From Methylocystis bryophila (lineage in GTDB: Bacteria > Pseudomonadota > Alphaproteobacteria > Rhizobiales > Beijerinckiaceae): a stretch of DNA of 64,000 nt. The notes beneath the pieces are model-generated. The model made no database searches. It was given only the letters and a program-made list of their open reading frames with translations, and had not been told where the DNA came from. The stretch is taken from positions 2,802,501 through 2,866,500 of the forward strand of contig NZ_AP027149.1 in the NCBI RefSeq assembly GCF_027925445.1, given 5' to 3'. This document shows positions 49,387 to 58,130 of this stretch, in pieces; within the stretch, counting starts at the first letter, position 1; each line of letters starts with the position of its first letter. The translations under genes were made by a program, and so were the position numbers.

Positions 49387-49833
49387 CTAGATCTCGGGCG
49401 CCAGGGTCTGAGCCGCCGGGAGCAGCGGATCCTCACCGAAGCGATTGGCGCCCACCGTGCCGCGGAAGCAGAAGCCGATGAGCATGACCAGGGCCGCGAG
49501 CGAGCCAAGATAGGGAACCAGTAGCGTCAAATACCACCAACCCGACCAGTCGAGGTCATGCAAGCGCCGCACGGTGACGCAAACCGTCGGAAGCAGCAGG
49601 GCCAAAAAGCAGAGACCAAGCACGAGGGCGATAACGATGAACGCCGAGCTGTCTTCAGGCCGAAGTCCCGCAGCCTGCTGATTGGCGGCGATCACGAGGA
49701 GCGGAACGCCGCCGAAGATGTAGACAAAGAATGTGAACAGAGCAAACCACCAATATTCGGAGCGCGGAGCGCGGCCCATGAACGCCGAATATTTGGCCGT
49801 TAGGCAGGTCTTGACGGCTTCGGGATAACCCAT
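49387..49833 (-). CDS. DUF805 membrane protein
   Basis: 148 residues behind GGAGCTCATC. The DUF805 signature is complete: YSAFMGRAPRSEYWWFALF at the start, four hydrophobic helices, and TVRRLHDLDWSGWWYL near residue 95 with GFCFRGTVGANRFGEDP at the end. Function unknown. The open frame continuing upstream over ftsY on this strand is a shadow. Confidence 0.92.
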   Translation of the reverse strand: MGYPEAVKTCLTAKYSAFMGRAPRSEYWWFALFTFFVYIFGGVPLLVIAANQQAAGLRPEDSSAFIVIALVLGLCFLALLLPTVCVTVRRLHDLDWSGWWYLTLLVPYLGSLAALVMLIGFCFRGTVGANRFGEDPLLPAAQTLAPEI

Positions 49834-50017
49834 GGATGAGCTCCGCGCCACGCCGAAACGAGTCCGACGCGGCGCCCAGCGTGGCGGAGCCGCGTTTATC
49901 GACGACGTAGTTAGGCCCTCGCGGCGGCGCATCAATCGAGGAACGGCGCCGGGCGCCGCTCTCTTGGCCCTGGCCCTTCTCTGCGCTCTGGTGTAGGGCT
50001 CAGCGTATGGGGCGGGG

Positions 50018-51109
50018 ATGAGCGGGAACGGCGTGGAGACCAAGGAAAAGAAGGGGCTTTTCGCTCGGCTGTTTGGCCGAGGGGAAGCGCCGGCGCCCCA
50101 AGAGGCGCCTCCGCCCGAAGCGGCGGAAGCTGAGGAAGCGGCCCCAGAGGCCCCAAAGCGCAGCTGGCGCGAGAGGCTTTTCGGCGGGTTGTTTCGCTCG
50201 TCGCAAGCCCTTCGCAAAGGGCTCGCGGAGCTTTTCACCAAGAAGAAGCTCGACGCGCTGACGCTCGAGGAGCTCGAGGATGTGCTGATCCGCGCCGATC
50301 TCGGCGTGGGCGCGGCCTCGCGCATCGCTGACGCCGTAGGCAAGCTGCGCGTCGAGAAGGGGATCGAGCCCGACGAGGTGCGCAAGATCCTTGCGGCTGA
50401 GGTCGAGCGCGTTCTGGAGCCCGTGGCGCGGCCGCTCGAGATCGACGAAAGCAAGCGCCCCTTCGTGGTGCTCGTCGTCGGCGTGAACGGCTCCGGCAAG
50501 ACGACGACGATCGCCAAGCTCACCGCCAAATGGCGCGGGGAGGGGAAAAGCGTGATTCTCGCCGCTGGCGACACCTTTCGCGCCGCCGCGGTCGAGCAGC
50601 TCAAACATTGGGGCGCGAAGCTCGACGCCGAAGTCGTCTCCGGCAAGGAGGGCGCGGACGCCGCCGGCCTCGCCTTCGACGCTATCCAGCGAGCCCGCGC
50701 GCAAGAGGCGGATCTGCTGCTGATGGACACGGCAGGCCGGCTCCAGAATCGCGCCGAGCTGATGGCCGAGCTCGAGAAGATCGTGCGCGTGATGAAGAAG
50801 GCCGATCCCGAGGCCCCGCACGCCACGCTCCTGGTGCTCGACGCCACGGTCGGTCAGAACGCCTTGCAGCAGGTCGAAATATTCGGCAAGACCGCGGGCG
50901 TCACGGGCCTCGCCATGACAAAGCTCGACGGCACGGCGCGCGGCGGCATTCTCGTCGCCATAGCGGAAAAATACGGCTTGCCGATTCATTTCGTCGGCGT
51001 CGGCGAAACCGCCGAGGACTTGGAGCCGTTTGCGGCCCGTGATTTCGCCCGGGCCATCGCCGGCCTCGAGGACGATGAAGAACCGACAGTCAAAGGGACG
51101 GACGCATGA
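50018..51109 (+). CDS. ftsY: Signal recognition particle receptor FtsY
   Basis: 363 residues. An acidic/Pro-rich A region (residues 25-50) precedes the N domain (about 65-140) and the G domain: P-loop GVNGSGKTTTIAK (about 153-165), DTFRAAAVEQL, DTAGRLQNRAELM, TKLDGTARGG and GVGETAEDLEPF. FtsY docks SRP-bound ribosomes at the membrane in a GTP-dependent way. GGGGCGGGG lies directly before the ATG. Its stop overlaps the next gene by ATGA. Confidence 0.97.
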   Translation: MSGNGVETKEKKGLFARLFGRGEAPAPQEAPPPEAAEAEEAAPEAPKRSWRERLFGGLFRSSQALRKGLAELFTKKKLDALTLEELEDVLIRADLGVGAASRIADAVGKLRVEKGIEPDEVRKILAAEVERVLEPVARPLEIDESKRPFVVLVVGVNGSGKTTTIAKLTAKWRGEGKSVILAAGDTFRAAAVEQLKHWGAKLDAEVVSGKEGADAAGLAFDAIQRARAQEADLLLMDTAGRLQNRAELMAELEKIVRVMKKADPEAPHATLLVLDATVGQNALQQVEIFGKTAGVTGLAMTKLDGTARGGILVAIAEKYGLPIHFVGVGETAEDLEPFAARDFARAIAGLEDDEEPTVKGTDA

Positions 51110-51726
51110 CGCAAGAGGCGGCGGGCACGAGGCCGGAGACGAAAACGGCAAAAAGACAGGTTCCGCGCGGCTTGAAATTCGCGGTGGAGCTTGGACCGCT
51201 CATCCTGTTTTTCGCGATCAACGCCAAATGGGGGATTTTCACCGCGACCGCCACGCTGATGCTCGTCGTGCCGATCTCGCTCGGCGTGGCGTGGAAGCTC
51301 GCGGGGCGCATGCCGGTGATGCCGATGGTCACCGCGGCGCTGGTGATCGTCTTCGGCGGACTGACGCTGCTTCTCAACGACGAGGAGTTCATCAAGATCA
51401 AGGTGACGATCCTCTATGCGCTGTTCGGCGCGGCGCTCCTGATCGCGCTCCGCTTCAACAGGCTTCTGCTGCCGATCGTCTTCGACGCGGCCATACATCT
51501 CGACGACAACGGTTGGCGCAAGCTCACCTGGCGCTGGAGCTTTTTCTTCTTCTTCCTGGCCGGCTTGAACGAGGTGTTGCGCCACGCGCTCTCGACCGAC
51601 CAGTGGGTGAGCTTCAAGGTCTTCGGCATCGTCGCGCTCACCTTCGTCTTCGTGCTAACGCAGGCGCCGCTGATGCTCCGCCATGAGATCAAGCCGGAGG
51701 ACGACACGTCCGAAACGCATTTTTAG
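51106..51726 (+). CDS. Septation protein A (YciB/IspZ family)
   Basis: 206 residues with five or six hydrophobic helices. Conserved blocks: LGPLILFFAINAKWGIFTAT, LLNDEEFIKIKVTILYALFG, and WRKLTWRWSFFFFFLAGLNE with FKVFG later. It is an inner membrane protein linked to cell division and envelope integrity. Coupled to ftsY by a 4-base overlap, an arrangement usual in alphaproteobacteria. Confidence 0.93.
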   Translation: MTQEAAGTRPETKTAKRQVPRGLKFAVELGPLILFFAINAKWGIFTATATLMLVVPISLGVAWKLAGRMPVMPMVTAALVIVFGGLTLLLNDEEFIKIKVTILYALFGAALLIALRFNRLLLPIVFDAAIHLDDNGWRKLTWRWSFFFFFLAGLNEVLRHALSTDQWVSFKVFGIVALTFVFVLTQAPLMLRHEIKPEDDTSETHF

Positions 51727-51810
51727 GCGGGTTCAGGAAGGCTCTTTCTCCTCCCCACTTGTTGCCTGTTCGCGAGGCCGCCGGATGCAGGTGTCTCGAA
51801 GATTCCCAGC

Positions 51811-51966
51811 GCCGTCATGGCCGGGCTTGTCTCGGCCGTCCACGCCTGTCCGCTGCGACAGAGTCGAAGAGCTGCGTCTCTCGCGAAGGCGGCAAGCTCC
51901 TGCCCTATTACACAGAAATCTTCGGCCTTTCGGCGTGGATGGCCGGGACAAGCCCGGCCATGGCGG
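51811..51966. repeat. Large inverted repeat of the ATGGCCGGG type
   Basis: Arms 51811-51846 and 51932-51966 pair almost completely: GTCATGGCCGGGCTTGTC and CCGTCCACGCC on one side, GGCGTGGATGGCCGGGACA and AGCCCGGCCATGG on the other. The 85-base middle shows no gene. Such elements are frequent between Rhizobiales genes; they may be relics of a small mobile unit. Confidence 0.7.
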
Positions 51967-52017
51967 GACCTGTGACGACCCGAGCCGCACTCTCCTCGCC
52001 ATTGGGTAGAGGCGCTC

Positions 52018-53691
52018 ATGCTCACCCGTCTCTCCATTCGCGACATCGTGCTCATCGACGCGCTCGATCTCGACCTTGCGGACGGACTCACGACGCTGAC
52101 GGGCGAGACGGGCGCGGGCAAGTCGATCCTGCTCGACGCCTTCATGCTGGCGCTCGGCGGGCGGGGAGACGCCTCGCTCGTGCGCGCGGGCGAGGCCCAG
52201 GGCCAGGTCGCCGCGGTTTTCGAGCTTTGCGCGGACCATCCCGCGCATCTTGCGGCGCGCGAGCTCGGTCTCGACACGCAGAGCGAGCTCGTGCTGCGCC
52301 GCGTGCAGAACGCAGATGGGCGCAGCCGCGCCTTCGTCAACGACCAGCCGGTGTCCGCGCAAGGTTTACGCGCTATCGGGCGCGAGCTCGTCGAGATCCA
52401 CTGTCAGCACGATGAGCGGGCGATGGTCGACCCGGCCGCGCATCGCGCGCTCGTCGACGCGCATGGCGGCCTGTTGCGCGAGGTCGAGGCGCTACGCGGC
52501 TTGCACGCGGCGAGGAACGCGGCGAAGCGCGCGTTGGAAGAGGAAGAAGCGCGCGTCGCCAAGGCTCGCGCGGAGGCCGATTATTTGCGCCATGCGCATC
52601 AGGAGCTCGCGGAGCTTGCCCCGGAGGAGGGCGAGGAGGAAAGTCTCGCTGCGCGGCGGCTGGCGATGCAACGGGCGGAGAAAGTCGCAGCGGATCTCCG
52701 CGACGCCCTGGAAGTCTTTTCCGGCGATCATTCCGCGGTGGCTTCGCTCGCGCAAGCCGTACGTCGTCTCGAGCGACGCTCAGCGACGGCGCCGGAGCTG
52801 CTCGAGCCGCCCTTGAAGCTCCTGGGGCAGGCCCTCGACGCGCTGGCCCTTGCCGAGCAGGCGCTGGAAGCCGCGCTGGAGCAGGCGAATTCCGATCCGC
52901 GCGAGCTCGAAAAAGTCGAGGAGCGGCTCTTTGCGTTGCGCGCTGCGGCGCGCAAGCATCAGGCGCGCGTCGCCGAGCTGCCGGCCGTCGCCAGAAACAT
53001 CGCGCAAGCGCTCGCCGCTCTCGACGCCTCTGAGGTCCGGCTGACCGAGCTTGCGCGCCTCGCGAAAGACTCGAAGGCCGCCTATGACACGGCGGCGCAT
53101 GCGTTGAGCCAAGCGAGGCGCAAGGCCGCGAAGGCGCTCGATGCTGAAGTCGACGCGGAGCTGAAGCCGCTGAAGCTGGGCGGCGCGCAGTTCCACACAT
53201 CGATCGCGAGCGACCCCGATAACGGCGGCCCCGAGGGGATCGACCGGATCGAGTTCTGGGTGCAGACCAATCCTGGCTCGCGTCCGGGACCTTTGACGAA
53301 AGTCGCCTCGGGCGGCGAGCTCGCCCGCTTCCTTCTGGCGCTCAGAGTGGTCCTCGCCGATCGCGGATCGGCGCCCACGCTCGTCTTCGACGAAATCGAC
53401 ACGGGCGTCGGCGGCGCGGTGGCGGATGCGATCGGCGAACGTCTGTCGCGGCTCGCGAGACGCGTCCAGGTCCTTGCAGTCACCCACGCGCCGCAGGTCG
53501 CAGCGAAGGCGCAACAGCATCTGCGCATCGCCAAGGCGCCAGCCAACCGCAATGAGGAGCGTTTGGCGACTCGCGTGACGGCGCTCGCCGCCTCTGAACG
53601 CCGCGAGGAGATCGCGCGCATGCTCGCCGGCGCGACGGTCACCGACGAGGCGCGGGCTGCGGCGGCGCGATTGCTGAAAGGGACGCGCTAG
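52018..53691 (+). CDS. recN: DNA repair protein RecN
   Basis: 557 residues in the SMC-like plan: Walker A GETGAGKSILLDA (about residues 29-41), a coiled-coil middle (about 150-370, Ala/Glu/Arg-rich), and a C-terminal ATPase half with the ABC signature VASGGELARFLLALR (about 425), Walker B PTLVFDEIDTGVGG and the switch VLAVTHAPQVAA. It acts in double-strand break repair. The ATG follows a TAGAGGC context. The 3' end runs into repeat A copy 3. Confidence 0.96.
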   Translation: MLTRLSIRDIVLIDALDLDLADGLTTLTGETGAGKSILLDAFMLALGGRGDASLVRAGEAQGQVAAVFELCADHPAHLAARELGLDTQSELVLRRVQNADGRSRAFVNDQPVSAQGLRAIGRELVEIHCQHDERAMVDPAAHRALVDAHGGLLREVEALRGLHAARNAAKRALEEEEARVAKARAEADYLRHAHQELAELAPEEGEEESLAARRLAMQRAEKVAADLRDALEVFSGDHSAVASLAQAVRRLERRSATAPELLEPPLKLLGQALDALALAEQALEAALEQANSDPRELEKVEERLFALRAAARKHQARVAELPAVARNIAQALAALDASEVRLTELARLAKDSKAAYDTAAHALSQARRKAAKALDAEVDAELKPLKLGGAQFHTSIASDPDNGGPEGIDRIEFWVQTNPGSRPGPLTKVASGGELARFLLALRVVLADRGSAPTLVFDEIDTGVGGAVADAIGERLSRLARRVQVLAVTHAPQVAAKAQQHLRIAKAPANRNEERLATRVTALAASERREEIARMLAGATVTDEARAAAARLLKGTR

Positions 53692-53802
53692 ATCACGCTT
53701 CGATCAGGCGGAATCGCCAGAACGCAGAATACGTGATCGACTCCAAAGTTTAAGCGCGAAGTGCGCGCGAAAAACCGGCTCCCTGTCTTTCGCATCGCAC
53801 TC
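53691..53802 (+). repeat. Intergenic repeat A, copy 3
   Basis: Starts at the last base of the recN stop with GATCACG, then TCAGGCGGAATCGCC, CGTGATCGA, GAAAAACCGGCTCCC and CGCATCGCACTC, aligning along its length with the minus strand of 8531-8646. Confidence 0.7.
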
Positions 53803-53979
53803 TTGAAAGCGTCCCGCGCGACAGGCCCGCAGAGTCGACGCTAGAGGCGCGTACGTACTGCAGTGCTGTATTTTCCACAATGATGCGCAAATTCGCCTCG
53901 CCCATATCAAAAGCAGAAGTCGACGAAGCCTTTCGCTGACGGACGCCGGGGGTGTGCGGGGAAGGCTCGCGCGTCCGGA

Positions 53980-54216
53980 ATGCAAACGGGCGACCAGAGG
54001 CGCGTCGAGCGCGCTCGCTGCGAGGGAATTTGGTTTTTGGCCGGCCTTCTCGCAGGCTCCAGCCTTTTCTTGTTGATCAGCTCCTCTGCCTTCTGGCGCC
54101 TGCGTCCAGACACAGAGAGTGCGCGCGCAAAGAAGCCTTGCCGGATCGATGTGCCGCCTCGAATTCCGGGCGTGAGGGCCGCGAGCCGCTTTCCGCAAAC
54201 GGGTTGCGTCAAATGA
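53980..54216 (+). CDS. Possible small membrane protein
   Basis: 78 residues with one hydrophobic helix (IWFLAGLLAGSSLFLLISSS) and a basic tail with two Cys. The ribosome site is too far upstream (GGGGAAGG about 18 bases), so the gene is doubtful. Confidence 0.3.
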   Translation: MQTGDQRRVERARCEGIWFLAGLLAGSSLFLLISSSAFWRLRPDTESARAKKPCRIDVPPRIPGVRAASRFPQTGCVK

Positions 54217-54332
54217 TCGCAGCGTCACGATGTCGGATTGGCTTGGCGCTTGCCTCTGGGCGATGGCCATTGCCGACAATGCGCCATCATAGGCGCTCGC
54301 CCCTACGGCGCGATGAGAAGGAAAATTGGACC

Positions 54333-54446
54333 ATGCTGGGACCGCAAGAAATATACGCGATCATGACGCTGATGCGAGGCGCGTCGCTGTTGCTCGTTCT
54401 CGTCTTCGCCTTCAAGATCCTCAAGCACTTCGTGCTGACTCTCTGA
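54333..54446 (+). CDS. 37-residue single-span membrane peptide
   Basis: AAGGAAAATTGGACC precedes the ATG. The product has a polar start (LGPQEIYAIMTLMR) and one helix (GASLLLVLVFAFKIL), ending KHFVLTL. Clean topology and a fair ribosome site support it. Function unknown. Confidence 0.45.
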   Translation: MLGPQEIYAIMTLMRGASLLLVLVFAFKILKHFVLTL

Positions 54447-54525
54447 GGAGAACGCGCCACCAAGCTTGTGGCGCGCCAAACGGCATGCGCCGGACCATGC
54501 GGGTAGCCCGTGAGTTATCCTTGCG

Positions 54526-54975
54526 TCAGTTCGCTCGTTCCCTTTGCGCGCTCAGCCGCGCTTCGATTTCGTTTACGCGCGATCTCACCGTCCGCCAATT
54601 GGGCGGGCGCAGTCCATTTTTGCGGCAGCGCTCTTGAATTTCCTTGTAGAGCCGCGTGTAGCTCGGCGCCAGCGGCGTAAAATAAAAGGTTTCGATCGTT
54701 TCGCGGATCAGATATTCGCGCGTCGCGTCGAGCATGCGCGCGCCTTTCGGGCGGCCGATGGGCCGCGCTTTCGGGTCGACCACCGCGCCGCAGGCGCGAA
54801 ACGTCTTGATCATGCGATAGGCGGTGGAGCGGCTGACGCCGAGCTTGTCCGTCACCTCCTCGATGTGTTCTTGCGAGAGGCGCTTGCCGGCCCGCAGGAT
54901 GATGTCGCGAATGGCGTCGGTGCGGACGCGCGTCTGCGCGTCGCGTGGACTTAGGTCCAACTTATGGTCGCTCAT
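54526..54975 (-). CDS. Orphan N-terminal HTH fragment of a TniA/Mu-type transposase
   Basis: 149 residues from an ATG behind GGAGCCCGAGCC. The sequence AIRDIILRAGKRLSQEHIEE, LGVSRSTAYRMIKTFRACG and RPIGRPKGARMLD, followed by FYFTPLAPSYTRLYKEIQER and LRPPNWRTVRSRVNEIE, resembles the DNA-binding N-terminal part of TniA/TnsB-like transposases. The DDE catalytic domain (a further 400 or so residues) is missing; the frame ends at a stop after a polar tail. It is either a transposon relic or a domesticated DNA-binding protein; the intact frame and good start favour the second. No terminal repeats were recognised nearby. Confidence 0.65.
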   Translation of the reverse strand: MSDHKLDLSPRDAQTRVRTDAIRDIILRAGKRLSQEHIEEVTDKLGVSRSTAYRMIKTFRACGAVVDPKARPIGRPKGARMLDATREYLIRETIETFYFTPLAPSYTRLYKEIQERCRKNGLRPPNWRTVRSRVNEIEARLSAQRERAN

Positions 54976-55103
54976 GGCTCGGGCTCCGAAGGTTTTCCGC
55001 GCTCCGCCTCGCCTTCGTCGAGGCCTAGCTAACGAGCTGTTTCTACGGCGAGTCGCTAGGAATGGCGAGCAAAGAGCGCCCTCCGTCCCTGCGACGCTTT
55101 GCC

Positions 55104-57926
55104 TCATCCGGTGTTGCGCAGGCCCGCGGCCACGCCATTGATCGAGGTTAGAATGCCCTCGCGGATTTCGTCGTTCGTCTCGCCGGCGCGCCAACGGCGG
55201 ATCAATTCGATCTGCAGATAGTTCAAGGGCGCTATATAGGGCATGCGCAGCTTCAGGGAGCGCGCGAGTGAAGGATTGTCCGCAAGCCGCGTCTCTTCGC
55301 CCGTAATCGCCTGCAGCGCGGCGACCGCGCGGCCATGCTCGGCCTCGATCTCGCCAAATATGACGCGGGCGGACTCCTGGTCGGGCGCGAGCCCGGCATA
55401 GTGACGGGCGATCGACAGATCTGTCTTGGCGAGAATCATGTCGATGTTCGAGAGCAGCACCCGGAAGAACGGCCAGTCGCGATTCATCCGCTGCAGGAGG
55501 CGCAGCCGGGGCTCGTAATCTTTCTCGAGGAAATGCGCTATGGCTGAGCCGAAGCCGAACCAGCCGGGCAGCGCAAGGCGCGCCTGGCCCCAGGCGAAGC
55601 TCCAGGGAATCGCGCGCAGATCTTCTATCCGACGCGAGGGTCTACGTGACGCCGGCCGAGAGCCGATGTTGAGCGCGGCGATCTCGGAGATCGGCGTCGA
55701 GCCGAAATAGTAGTCGACAAAGCCCTCTGTCTCGTAAACCATCTTGCGATAGGCGGCCATGCCGTCGCGCGACAACGCTTCTGCGGCCAAGAGGAATTCG
55801 TCGGGGGGCGCCTGGCGATCGGAGAGCAGCGTCGCCTCGAGCGTCGCCGCAACGATCAACTCGAGCTGGCCGCGCCCAATCTGCGCGTTAGCGTATTTCG
55901 CGGCGATGACCTCGCCTTGCTCCGTCATGCGGATCTGGCCGTTCACCGTGCCCGGCGGCTGCGCGAGAATGGCGTCATAGGTGGGTCCGCCGCCGCGCCC
56001 GACGGTTCCGCCGCGCCCGTGGAAGAGCCGCATCGAGATGCTCGGGATGGTCGAGAAGAAATCGGCGAGCGCCGTCGAGGCCCGATAGAGCTCCCAAATG
56101 CTCGTGACGATTCCGCCGTCCTTGTTGCTGTCGGAATAGCCGAGCATGATGTCTTGCGTCGCCCCGGAATGGGCGACGAGCGCGGCGATTCCTGGCAGCG
56201 CGTAGAAATCGCGCATGATGGGCGCGGCGTTGCGCAGGTCTTCGATCGTCTCGAAGAGCGGCGTGATGATGAGGTCCGCCCAGGCCGAGGCGGCGTCCTC
56301 CTCCGCGAGCGAGCCATGCATCAGCCCGCACTCCTTTTGCAGGAGCAGCACTTCCAGGAGATCGCTCACCGTCTCTGTGTGCGAGACGATGTAGTGTCGA
56401 ATCGACTCGTCGCCGAAATCCCGCCGCATGCGGAGAGCCGTTTCGAAAATTTCGAGCTCGGAGCGCGCAGCCTGCGAATATTTTGCCTCGGCGAAACGCA
56501 GCGGGCGGCGTTCGCTCAGCAGGCGCATCAGGAGCTGCTGCTTTTCCCTCTCGCCGAGCGCCGCATAATTGTCGCAGACGCGCGCGCAGGCGAGAAGCTC
56601 GCCGATGGTCTCCTCGTGCCGGTCGGAGCTTTGTCGCAGATCGACCGTCGCAAGGTGGAAACCGAAAACCTCGACCGCGCGGATCAAGGGTTCGAGACGC
56701 TGCGAGGCGACCACCTCGCTATGGTGCAGACGGAGTGACTCGTCGATCGCCACGAGGTCGGCGAGAAAAGCCCAGCTGTTGGCGTAGGGCTCGCCGGGCG
56801 CGACGGCGTGGCGTTGCGCCTCCTGGCCGGTGAGCTTCGTGAGCGTCGCGGCGAGCCGCGCATAGACGCCGATGAGGGCGCGACGATAGGGCTCGTCGTC
56901 GCGGTGCGGGTTGTCGTCGCCGGAGCGAAGCGCCAGCTCCTCGACCGCCTTGGTCGCGCCGGCGTATTTCCTCGAGATCGATAGCTCGCCGCCAAGCTGA
57001 TGCACTTCGATGAGATAAAATCGCAGCGCCACCTCGGCCTGCAATTTGAGCGCGGTCTCGAGCGAAGCGGCCACCACATTGGGATTGCCGTCGCGGTCGC
57101 CGCCGACCCAGGTGCCCATGCGCAAGAAGGGCGGCACCCGCAGGCCCTCGATGCGGCGCTCCACATCCGCGTAAATATTCGGAATTTCGACAAGAAAGGT
57201 CGAGCGGTAGTAGCTCAGCGTATTCTCGATCTCGTCGCGCACCGAAAGGCGCGCATGGCGCAACAGCTCGGTCTGCCAAAGCTGCGAGACGCGCGCCAAA
57301 AGCTGCTCCTCGTTGCGCGCCAGCTCGCTCTTGGCGCGCAACGAGTCTCGCTGCGCCAAGAGCGAGAAGACAGCATGCTCGGCGTCGAGAAGGCACTTGC
57401 GTCGCACCTCGGTCGGGTGAGCCGTCAACACTGGCGATATCCAGGCGCGCGCAAGAACCTGCGCGATCTTGCCGGCGCCGATCGAAGCCTTGCGAAGCTT
57501 CGCGAAGCTTTTGGCGAGGCTCGGCTCGGCTCCCGGCATTTCGCCGGCCGCCTCGGCCCGCGCCCGCTGCTGCAGCGGATGCAAATCCTCGGCGATGTTG
57601 CCCAAATGCAGGAAATAGCTGAAGGCGCGGATGACCGAGACCGCCTCGCGGGCCGTGAGCTGGCGCAACAGCGAGTCGAGCCTGTCGGCGGCCTCATGTT
57701 CGTTGCGGCTTGCGGCGATCGACAGCCTCCGAATGGTCTCGATCCGTTCGTAGGCCTCTTGCCCCTCGTGCTCGCGCACGGTCTGGCCGAGCAGGCGTCC
57801 GAGCAGGCGCACGTCCTCATGCAGCCCCTGATCGTTGCGCGAGGACTCCAAACGCAGCCCGTTCGGAGCGTCCGGGCCCATCTGGGCGGCGCGCACGGCG
57901 AGAGGGGAGGGTTCCGCGACCTGCAT
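55104..57926 (-). CDS. ppc: Phosphoenolpyruvate carboxylase
   Basis: The 940-residue enzyme adds bicarbonate to PEP, giving oxaloacetate; it fills the TCA cycle and is a core step of the serine cycle with glyA and mdh. The catalytic His lies in SPVLTAHPTEVRRK (His170); GYSDSNKDGG (about 590) and FHGRGGTVGRGGGP (about 630) are the other active-site loops. The C-terminus ends in the invariant RNTG. AAGGAGGT stands 8 bases before the ATG. It is divergent from guaA. Confidence 0.97.
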   Translation of the reverse strand: MQVAEPSPLAVRAAQMGPDAPNGLRLESSRNDQGLHEDVRLLGRLLGQTVREHEGQEAYERIETIRRLSIAASRNEHEAADRLDSLLRQLTAREAVSVIRAFSYFLHLGNIAEDLHPLQQRARAEAAGEMPGAEPSLAKSFAKLRKASIGAGKIAQVLARAWISPVLTAHPTEVRRKCLLDAEHAVFSLLAQRDSLRAKSELARNEEQLLARVSQLWQTELLRHARLSVRDEIENTLSYYRSTFLVEIPNIYADVERRIEGLRVPPFLRMGTWVGGDRDGNPNVVAASLETALKLQAEVALRFYLIEVHQLGGELSISRKYAGATKAVEELALRSGDDNPHRDDEPYRRALIGVYARLAATLTKLTGQEAQRHAVAPGEPYANSWAFLADLVAIDESLRLHHSEVVASQRLEPLIRAVEVFGFHLATVDLRQSSDRHEETIGELLACARVCDNYAALGEREKQQLLMRLLSERRPLRFAEAKYSQAARSELEIFETALRMRRDFGDESIRHYIVSHTETVSDLLEVLLLQKECGLMHGSLAEEDAASAWADLIITPLFETIEDLRNAAPIMRDFYALPGIAALVAHSGATQDIMLGYSDSNKDGGIVTSIWELYRASTALADFFSTIPSISMRLFHGRGGTVGRGGGPTYDAILAQPPGTVNGQIRMTEQGEVIAAKYANAQIGRGQLELIVAATLEATLLSDRQAPPDEFLLAAEALSRDGMAAYRKMVYETEGFVDYYFGSTPISEIAALNIGSRPASRRPSRRIEDLRAIPWSFAWGQARLALPGWFGFGSAIAHFLEKDYEPRLRLLQRMNRDWPFFRVLLSNIDMILAKTDLSIARHYAGLAPDQESARVIFGEIEAEHGRAVAALQAITGEETRLADNPSLARSLKLRMPYIAPLNYLQIELIRRWRAGETNDEIREGILTSINGVAAGLRNTG

Positions 57927-58130
57927 GGAAAGGACCTCCTTGGGCTAAGGCGCGATGCAATGACCGGGCCGGAGGGGGCTCTATAGCAGGCTTCGGCGCC
58001 AAACTCGAACGCCGCCGTCGCTTTCCTGGCGGCGGCGACATCTCCAGTCGGGTCTGATGTGTCATCGCTTGACTTATCCCTTAAACCCCTCCGTATGACC
58101 GTCTTCCTTCAGCCTGAACACAAAGCACCC

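Noticed and set aside
49834..50847. Long leftward open frame continuous with the DUF805 gene and antisense to ftsY
   Set aside because: It is the shadow of ftsY on the other strand, low in complexity (Ser/Arg-rich), and the DUF805 gene has its own ribosome site at 49833.
58059..58130. Upstream start for guaA at 58059 or 58095
   Set aside because: The extra residues do not match the family and neither start has a ribosome site; 58131 is kept as the most conservative ATG.
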